DNA of 64,000 nt, from the NCBI RefSeq assembly GCF_002105155.1, contig NW_019029028.1:186001-250000 (forward strand). Reading direction: 5' to 3'. Under the pieces are notes generated by a model, which was not told where the DNA came from, ran no database searches, and saw only the letters and a list, made by a program, of their open reading frames with translations. The position numbers and the translations under genes are program-made. Below are positions 57,685 through 64,000 of the stretch, one piece after another. Numbering within the stretch: position 1 is the stretch's first letter; each line of letters opens with the position of its first letter. The stretch comes from Lobosporangium transversale. Taxonomy: Eukaryota; Mortierellomycota; Mortierellomycetes; Mortierellales; Mortierellaceae.

Positions 57685-59051
57685 ATGCAGCAAGACTATG
57701 GCCAAGAAGCAGCTGTGAAGATCTTGGTCCTTGGAGATTCTGGTGTAGTATGAAAACATTTGATTTCCTGTTCCTTTTCCTTTTAGTAGCCAAAATTGAC
57801 GGATCTAATTGCTTCTGACTGCTCAAACTTTAGGGAAAGTCCAGCTTGGTCCATATGCTATGTCACAATGAGCCTTTACGGCCCGCAATACCCACAGTAG
57901 GTTGCAATATTGATGTCCGCCTTCATACTACCAGTACATCCACCACTGCAATGGCAGCAGCAGCTCGCTCCGGCTCCGGTATCTCATCCCTACTTTCCAG
58001 AAATACCGTCACCAGCAACAACGTCAATAACGACAACAATCAAAGTTCCGATTCCCCCTCTCATGCAAGAAATGAAACATTTATCGAGTTTTATGATGTC
58101 ACTGGATCACCAGCAGTGCGCCACCCAAAGTCTAGGAGTATGTTTTACAATGCAGTTGTTTATCAAGGCCTGATCCTTGTTCATGATTTATGTAACAGGA
58201 GGAGTTATGATAACCTTTGGAAATGGATTGGCGATTTCTTGGAAGCCTCCCAGTCCGCACAATCGATGCTGTCTGGAGGTTTTCATGGAGGACTCTATGG
58301 TCAGCTGGATATCCCTTTACTTGTGGTTGGTACCAAAACGGATATGGCTTTGAGTCAACGCCAGCAACACCAACATCCACATGGCTCAGATCTGATCGAG
58401 AAATATGGCGGAGAAGTGATCTCAGTGTGCACCATCTCTCCTACTGAGTTCATGCCTAACTCGTCAACAACCATTGCGTTCGATATGTTTTTTGCGCGTG
58501 TTCTTGAACCTAGCGGTTCTGCATCTTCTAGATCAAGATCCAGAAACACTTCAAGCCATGGATCAACAGTGGTCTATCCTTCCGGTGCATCACCAATTTT
58601 CTCCCGTCCGTCAATAACACCATCAGCAACACCGATACCGAAATCACCATCACCGTCACTAGGATATGGTCGACAACCCTCGCGTCAGGACCGTACACTC
58701 TCAACTGACTCTAACAACAGCTCTTCAGCTATACCAATCATGGATTTCGCAACATTTACTGGTACAACAGCAACATCGACAACAGAGATAGCAGGAGAAA
58801 GAGAATCAACTATAAATCATAGAGCAATTGGTGTAGAAGGAGAACGCGCGAGAACTCCGGAGTTTCTGAGGAGCGATCATCTTGCATCGACGTCTACAAG
58901 TTCGCCAGGGTCATCAACAACACCAACTGGAAGTAGAAATGCCTTACGAGCACAATACGAAAGAAATCGCAATGTACTTAGTCAATACAGTAATATAGGT
59001 GTGCCTGTGTATACCGGGAGTAGAAGCCATACGCCTATGAACACTCGTTGA
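57685..59051 (+). CDS. RABL3: RABL3-like small GTPase with a long Ser/Thr-rich tail
   Basis: Two exons (57685-57747, 57834-59051) give 426 residues. The intron splits the P-loop G-D-S-G-V / G-K-S-S-L-V-H (residues 17-27). The T-V-G-C-N-I-D-V-R switch region follows. Next are F-I-E-F-Y-D-V-T-G-S in place of the usual W-D-x-x-G-Q, F-Y-N-A-V-V-Y-Q-G-L-I-L-V-H-D-L, and the base motif G-T-K-T-D (about 163-167). These are RABL3 features, including loss of the catalytic Gln after D-x-x-G and lack of C-terminal prenylation cysteines. RABL3 is an atypical Rab-like GTPase that works as a dimer and in animals affects prenylation of Ras-family proteins. Two inserts are added to the G domain, and residues from about 215 on are a disordered Ser/Thr/Pro tail ending M-N-T-R. 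Confidence 0.9.
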
Positions 59052-59188
59052 TCGAATAAACAGTAAAATTCCAGGAAAAAACATTCATTACGGTCGTCTA
59101 CAGATAATAGAGCATTCATAAACAAACCCGGTCTATACTTTATTTAAATGTTTAATACTTTAGATACAAAAATCTTTCTTTTGCTAGT

Positions 59189-61022
59189 CTACAGAGCAAG
59201 AGGGGCATCAATGTTTCGGACTCGGATGTTATTCTTCTTACAGGTCTCTTTGACTTCCTCCAGCGGTACTTCTCTCCGATGGAAAATACCTGCCGCTAAC
59301 GCAGCCTCTACGCCAGTCTTTTGGAACACATCCACAAAATGTTGGGCTGCTCCTGCACCAGACGATGCAATTACAGGGATCCTGATGGCCTCCCTTACAT
59401 CTTGGATTAACTTGAGATCATATCCTTGCTTCATACCATCTTGGTCCATCGAATTCAGCAGAATCTCTCCTGCTCCCAATGTCTGGCATGCCACCACCAA
59501 CTGACGGACATCTAAATCACGACCCTCACGACCGCCTGAGACAGTGCATTGGTACCAACAGTACTTTTCGCCGTTGGGACCAGGTTGCTGAGCCTCGATA
59601 ACATGATGAGTCGGAGCATCTGAAGGCGAGTTCACATATATCTTCTTGGGATCTACTGAAATCACTACTGCTTGCGACCCATATGCATGCGCAATCGTCT
59701 CAATTGCGCTGGTCCCGTCACCTCTACCTCCGAGTGCATAGAATTTCTCAGCTGCATAGACAGCATCTGATCCAATCGATACCTTATCGGCTCCGCTTCT
59801 GAAGTACTCGCCCGCAACTTCCAATGCTGGGTGCAACTTGCCATCAGGATCAACCACATCTTTGATACCACCACCAATCGTCAATGGGACAAAGACTGTC
59901 TCACTGGCACGACGCAGCACTTCCAGCATGGGTGTATCCATCAGTGGACAGTTTCTGAAAGACGTGATATTCAAGAACGTGATCTCATCTGCACCTTCCT
60001 CAAAATAACGACGTGCTAACTCTACGGGTTTTCCTAGGTTCCGAACATCACCTTTACCTGATTCGGATGATCCTTGTTCACGGACATCGTATTGGTCTCC
60101 CTTTGTCACAACCAGATCACCCTGATCGTTTGCACGGACATCCAGACAGGCAACAATACGCTTCGTGAACTCATCCTTCGAGGGTTCAGGGACATAGCTA
60201 GGCGCTAAAATAGACAAGGATCCTGGGACCAGAATCTGTGGTGCAGTCAATGCAGCCACGTCAGCCTCTACGCCTATAGCTGTTTCGCCACTCAAGAATG
60301 CCTTGAGCACATTGACGCCCGCAAATCCACTCTTCTCTGGGTGGAATTGTGTGCAAAACACATTACCTCTTCTGACAGATGAAATAAAGACCTGATCGCC
60401 ATACTGCGTTGTTGTTAACGCCCATTCTTTCGCTTCTGGGCTGCCTTCATTGAAGGGGATTGCAAAAGAATGCACGAAGTAATAGGTACGTTTATATTCT
60501 AATCCACAGTTCTGAGCACGCTCAAGTCCTTGAATCGTCCGTGCAGTGTTCCATCCCATATGAGGTACAGCCTTTGTGGTTGAATCAAATAGTTGGACAC
60601 GACCAGGGATGACCCCCAACCCAGGGACGGACGGACTTTCATCAGATCCTTCGAATAATGTCTGCATGCCCACGCAGATACCCATGAAGGGCTTATTCGA
60701 GGCAATGTATTGCTTCAATGGCTCAGCGTAGCCCTTGGTCACAAGTGATGTCATTGCGCTACCGAATGCACCAACGCCAGGGAAGATAAGTTTCTAATAG
60801 TCGAATAGATCAATAGAGAAAAGTTTAAATAAAGGGGGACCAGTAAAACAGCTTTTTTTTTTTTTTTTTTTTTTTTTGGTAGTAAGAACAAGAGCGTACG
60901 TCAGCTTTGAGGATATCAGAAGGATCTTTGACGAAGGTGATGTCGTAGCCAAGCTTCTTAACAGCATTGACCAAGCTCCGGACGTTTCCAGCACCGTAAT
61001 CGAGAAGATATATTCCAGACAT
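59189..61022 (-). CDS. HIS7: Imidazole glycerol phosphate synthase (glutaminase plus cyclase)
   Basis: Two exons on the minus strand (61022-60900, 60793-59189) give 575 residues, the usual size of fungal His7. The N-terminal class-I glutamine amidotransferase has G-I-C-V-G-M-Q with nucleophile Cys81 and Q-F-H-P-E-K-S-G with His192 and Glu194. The C-terminal HisF-like barrel begins R-I-V-A-C-L-D-V-R and contains T-I-G-G-G-I-K and the A-S-S-G-A-G phosphate loop. Ammonia released from glutamine is channelled to the cyclase, which makes imidazole glycerol phosphate for histidine and AICAR for purines. The promoter holds sites for the Gcn4-type activator, listed separately. The 3' end is 137 bases from the convergent RABL3 stop codon. 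The intron contains a T/A run of about 23 bases. Confidence 0.96.
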
Positions 61023-61128
61023 AATAAAGATGTATATGAATGTTTTTTTGTTGCACACAAAGGTCAAATTATCTATCCCTTGATTCAAAAGAAATGGAGT
61101 TGAATGAGAGGGCTCGATTGAACGTAAA

Positions 61129-61134
61129 GAGTCA
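61129..61134 (-). promoter_or_regulatory. TGACTC site upstream of HIS7
   Basis: On the HIS7 strand the sequence is TGACTC, the core of the Gcn4/CPC1 bZIP site, 107 bases upstream of the ATG. A single six-base match is weak by itself but is supported by the full site further upstream. Confidence 0.5.
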
Positions 61135-61180
61135 ATGAAGGAGAAGAGAAGCAATGCAAAAAAGAGGAAAACAGTAAAGT

Positions 61181-61229
61181 AAGAAGTGAGAAGTGAGAAG
61201 TGAGAAGTGAGAAGTGAGAAGTGAGAAGT
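61181..61229 (-). repeat. Seven tandem copies of a 7-bp unit in the HIS7 upstream region
   Basis: The unit gagaagt (acttctc on the HIS7 strand) is repeated six times perfectly after one imperfect copy, about 160-207 bases upstream of the HIS7 ATG. On the transcribed side it is a pyrimidine tract, and it lies between the two Gcn4-type sites. Confidence 0.9.
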
Positions 61230-61325
61230 AAATAAATTCACAAATATCCGAAATGGATTTATTATCTGTTGATTCATATTTCCCGATGGATTCGCAGTCA
61301 GCATCAGCATAGAACCTACTCAGCT

Positions 61326-61332
61326 TGAGTCA
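61326..61332 (-). promoter_or_regulatory. Perfect TGAGTCA Gcn4/CPC1-type site upstream of HIS7
   Basis: The seven-base palindromic-type site TGAGTCA (TGACTCA on the other strand) lies about 304 bases upstream of the HIS7 ATG. Histidine genes of fungi are classic targets of general amino-acid control through this element. Binding is inferred. Confidence 0.6.
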
Positions 61333-61469
61333 CCATCATTTTGTGTAATAAGAAATTTTTAACAAATTTTATTATATTCAAAATTAGTGCATATTATTAA
61401 GCTGTTGGCCGTGTCTGTTGAATGTTTAGAACTCACCATTGACTGACAATGAATATTAAGAATAAGTTA

Positions 61470-63599
61470 CTACCATCCATGTAGATGTTTCCTCACCAGC
61501 ACCATCAGCGATCCAAGCGCTCCCAAGCCAAGTACCAAGAAGCCCCAGCGCAGAAAGTGTCCTACCACTGTCGTCAATTTCTTTCCTATATACTTTTTAC
61601 GACGCCAGGCTGGGTCAATGCCATATGGATTGGGCTCTAGTTGTGCTGCCAAGTTGTGTGGTAAAAGCGTAAACAATGCTGATACAGGTTTGTGATCTGA
61701 AGATAGGTAATATGGATGTGATGTATAGTAATGAATTAATAGTGGGCTAGTACATGGTTCTCCAGATATCGACACCAGTGTTGATCCAGGTGATTGAGTG
61801 AGTGGTTGCTGTTGTTGTTGGCTATGTCCGTTAGTCCTAGATGAGAGGCCATTAATTGAACTGGATGACCGAGCAGTCGATAATGGAATTCGATGGACTG
61901 ATGAGCTATTGTTGGCAGAGATTGTCGATGACGAAGGAGCGGCATCATGTGTTGGTTCCATATTCAATGGTGGTTGAAACAGACTCGCACTAATTACAGC
62001 CCTGGCTCCGCCTTTTTTCGCCAGACTGGAGAATGTGCCTCTGGATTTTGATTTGAACAGCGTGCTTGAGGAGGAGGCCGATGACCAGGTTCCTGGGGAG
62101 CTGTCCTCGCGTCTTCTTGTTGGCCCCTTAGAAGGTTCCATTGGTAACGCTCCTGAGCCTAATCCCCGGGAATGCTCATCCCATGCGTCCAGTTCCTCAT
62201 CCTTGTCCTCGTCAAGGCTGCCCTCATGTCTTGGATGGACGTACCAGAGCACTCGGTCTGTCCATGCAGGCACGCGCTTTGTAATGCTATATTCATTTGA
62301 TCCCATCCTGAATTTGTAAGTTGGAGGGAAAGCCAGCGGTGCTTCATGAAAATGTTTGAAAACATTCATGGTTTTACGCTGCGCACTAAGCTGATCATGA
62401 CTGTATAACTGCCGTAGGTGGCCCTGTTTGATTGCATGGACGATCTCACCAGCTGTCAAATCCGGCATAGTGGACTGAGAAAGCATATCCTCCGAAGAAA
62501 GCTTCTTTTTCGTCTTCCTTTTGGTCAAGTTACCATCGGATTTTGCAAGGTCCAGACGATAGTTGAGATCACCTGCCCAGAAGATGTAGTCGCTCGAAAA
62601 AATAGACTCTTCCCAGGGTGGAAGACTTGTCTTTTTTTCTTGCTCTGCATGATAACGCTTCTTTTGATTGCTGTCGTTATTATTGGATTGTGAGTTCTTT
62701 TTCTTCTTTGGGAGCAATGGTCCAGTATCATTATCACCCTGATAGAAAGATTCGTTGTCATCATCTATCTCTTGCTCGCGTTGTTGATCAAACGAGGAAG
62801 AAAACGAGGAGGCTTTAGACGATAACCGCTCCTGATGTTCAAACAGCAGACCCTTCACATGGTTATCTCGGTCATCTACAAAAATCATCCTCCGACAAAT
62901 TGCGAGGTAATCATCGTTTCTTCGTTTGATTTCGTCCAAATGTGCACTAAGGTGTGCATTGATAAAGCAAATCTCAAACCCAGAGCGACTAATACCAAAA
63001 CTTCCATTGGCTGTCGTCGCCACCGCCGCAGTTGTCAGTGGAAGTCTAATCGACAACCTAGTCGCAATAGCACCTTTATTCCCCATACCCCAGGGTCCTG
63101 TGCCCACAGAACTGTTTAAGATCCTGTCAACATATTCTGTCATAGCTCCATCTCGCGTGAAGATAAGGAGAGCCATTCCAACTTGAGCAGTCTGTGAAAT
63201 GAGACTGAAGCGGTGACCACCTGCAAAAGTCTTGTGAAGCGTCCGGAGAATCGTTTGTGCTAATTCATCAATTTTAGACTTGATGCGGTACGTGTCATGA
63301 ATGAAGGCATCAGGATAGGGCGCAAACTCTTGCAATGCTACCGCAATGATATCAGGAATGAGCGGGGCAGAGAGGGCGCTCGCTGTGGCAGTTGCTGCTG
63401 CTGCTGCTGCAAGCATCTCGGCGGCAGATGCGGTTGAGGGTGGCACCAAAGGGCTCCCAGGGACAGACTCATGGATATGTGTAGACAAGGATGGGTGAGT
63501 GGCCAACCAGTCCGAAAGGTCCTGTTCAATCGGACGTTGAGCCATGTTAAATGTGCCAATCAGCACAGCGGGCGTCTGAGATTGCTGAATAATGACCAT
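61470..63599 (-). CDS. Inositol polyphosphate 5-phosphatase-like protein with C-terminal membrane anchor
   Basis: A single exon of 709 residues. The endonuclease/exonuclease/phosphatase fold is recognised by T-F-N-M-A-Q at the start, A-L-Q-E-F, then G-N-K-G-A-I-A-T-R, then F-I-N-A-H-L-S-A-H. Later motifs are W-A-G-D-L-N-Y-R-L (about residue 340), P-A-W-T-D-R-V-L-W (about 445) and S-S-D-H-K-P-V-S-A-L-F (about 635), the 5-phosphatase signatures with Asn, Asp and His catalytic residues. Such enzymes remove the 5-phosphate of phosphoinositides or inositol phosphates. Disordered inserts lie at about 265-325 and 480-610. The last 25 residues (F-L-R-W-G-F-L-V-L-G-L-G then a short basic end) look like a tail anchor, so the enzyme is probably membrane-bound facing the cytosol. 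An Ala run (about 60-75) is encoded by a GCA/GCT tract. Confidence 0.9.
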   Translation of the reverse strand: MVIIQQSQTPAVLIGTFNMAQRPIEQDLSDWLATHPSLSTHIHESVPGSPLVPPSTASAAEMLAAAAAATATASALSAPLIPDIIAVALQEFAPYPDAFIHDTYRIKSKIDELAQTILRTLHKTFAGGHRFSLISQTAQVGMALLIFTRDGAMTEYVDRILNSSVGTGPWGMGNKGAIATRLSIRLPLTTAAVATTANGSFGISRSGFEICFINAHLSAHLDEIKRRNDDYLAICRRMIFVDDRDNHVKGLLFEHQERLSSKASSFSSSFDQQREQEIDDDNESFYQGDNDTGPLLPKKKKNSQSNNNDSNQKKRYHAEQEKKTSLPPWEESIFSSDYIFWAGDLNYRLDLAKSDGNLTKRKTKKKLSSEDMLSQSTMPDLTAGEIVHAIKQGHLRQLYSHDQLSAQRKTMNVFKHFHEAPLAFPPTYKFRMGSNEYSITKRVPAWTDRVLWYVHPRHEGSLDEDKDEELDAWDEHSRGLGSGALPMEPSKGPTRRREDSSPGTWSSASSSSTLFKSKSRGTFSSLAKKGGARAVISASLFQPPLNMEPTHDAAPSSSTISANNSSSVHRIPLSTARSSSSINGLSSRTNGHSQQQQQPLTQSPGSTLVSISGEPCTSPLLIHYYTSHPYYLSSDHKPVSALFTLLPHNLAAQLEPNPYGIDPAWRRKKYIGKKLTTVVGHFLRWGFLVLGLGALGSLMVLVRKHLHGW

Positions 63600-64000
63600 G
63601 GCTGTCAGAACTTAGACAGGATGAGAACTAGAAGAGTAATCTTGTTAGTCAAGCAACAAAAGTGCAATCAAGAAGACTAATGTGAAGTCTGAAACGAAAT
63701 GAAAAGGAGGTCAGCAGTTTTAAGAGGGCTGGAGACAAAGGCAACTGAACGCGGAAGAGAGGGCAAAAATCTGATTACTTCATCACATTTTTGTTTATCA
63801 AACCTTTGGACAAAAGCATTGGATTCAATAGCATTGCCCCCTTACAACCCAATATTTAAAACCAACAGACATGCATAACATTGACTACCAATAAAACAGG
63901 AAGAAACACCGTTCAGGAACCAAAATTTCATAACACTTTCACAAAAACAAGACGTTGTCAATATCACCCAACATGCTCCTTGATGTGCTCACTAGATGCA
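63600..64000. other. Upstream region of the 5-phosphatase gene, window end
   Basis: The 401 bases upstream of the ATG at 63599 show no gene. They are A-rich at the far end and contain no clear regulatory motif. Confidence 0.5.

Larger units (their letters stand above)
61023..61469. other. HIS7 promoter and 3' flank of the 5-phosphatase gene
   Basis: The 447 bases contain a heptamer tandem repeat, two Gcn4-type sites and A/T-rich DNA around 61350-61400. No gene is seen. Confidence 0.65.

Noticed and set aside
61181-61229. CRISPR-like or telomere-like repeat
   Set aside because: The 7-bp units are directly adjacent without spacers and do not match TTAGGG-type telomere repeats.

Overview
The window reads as nuclear DNA of a filamentous, early-diverging fungus. 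This is an inference: the gene content and structure best fit Mucoromycota, most likely a Mortierella-like species. Three proteins have fungal architectures: a bifunctional HIS7, a three-domain Trl1 tRNA ligase and a GNA1 acetyltransferase. Others are animal-like and rare or absent in yeasts: RAB3GAP1, RABL3, TMEM209, a Slo-type potassium channel, a SIKE/FGFR1OP2 protein and a beta-TrCP-like F-box protein. Genes have short introns, mostly GT-AG, and the non-coding DNA is crowded with A or T runs of about 15-30 bases. There is no bacterial operon structure, CRISPR array or insertion sequence, and I found no intact tRNA or rRNA gene.

Layout. 1-156: 3' end of an M28-type aminopeptidase gene (+). 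857-5205: nine-exon coiled-coil protein with a basic low-complexity N-terminus (+). 5206-7561: non-coding, with a probable decayed membrane-protein gene. 7562-8206: GNA1 (+). 8691-11075: TRM5 (-). 11552-12569: double CDGSH iron-sulfur protein (+). 12887-15956: F-box/WD40 protein (-). 16918-20232: NUP93/NIC96 (+). 21661-26123: TMEM209-like protein (+), with a tRNA-like repeat in its promoter region. 26575-29825: TRL1 (+). 31075-36633: Slo-type potassium channel (+). 36811-39315: acidic protein with a Scm3-like motif (+). 42523-45492: unknown membrane protein (+). 46466-48389: eEF1B gamma (+). 48921-50343: SIKE/FGFR1OP2-like (+). 50584-52761: DUF676 esterase (+). 52935-57424: RAB3GAP1 (-), head to head with 57685-59051 RABL3 (+). 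59189-61022: HIS7 (-). 61470-63599: inositol 5-phosphatase-like protein with a C-terminal membrane anchor (-).

Functional themes. Most genes are housekeeping genes that are not functionally linked. Two neighbouring pairs are suggestive: NUP93 beside TMEM209 (both tied to the inner ring of the nuclear pore), and RAB3GAP1 beside RABL3 (small-GTPase biology) sharing a 260-bp divergent promoter. HIS7 has a perfect TGAGTCA site and a TGACTC site upstream, as expected for general amino-acid control.

Method and limits. Gene models were spliced by hand from reading frame, splice signals and family alignment from memory. No database search was run. Exon junctions are given so they can be tested. The best candidates for something new are introns whose A-run near the donor could pair with a T-run near the acceptor, the Scm3-like acidic protein, the in-frame optional mini-intron in TMEM209, and the tRNA-like repeat.
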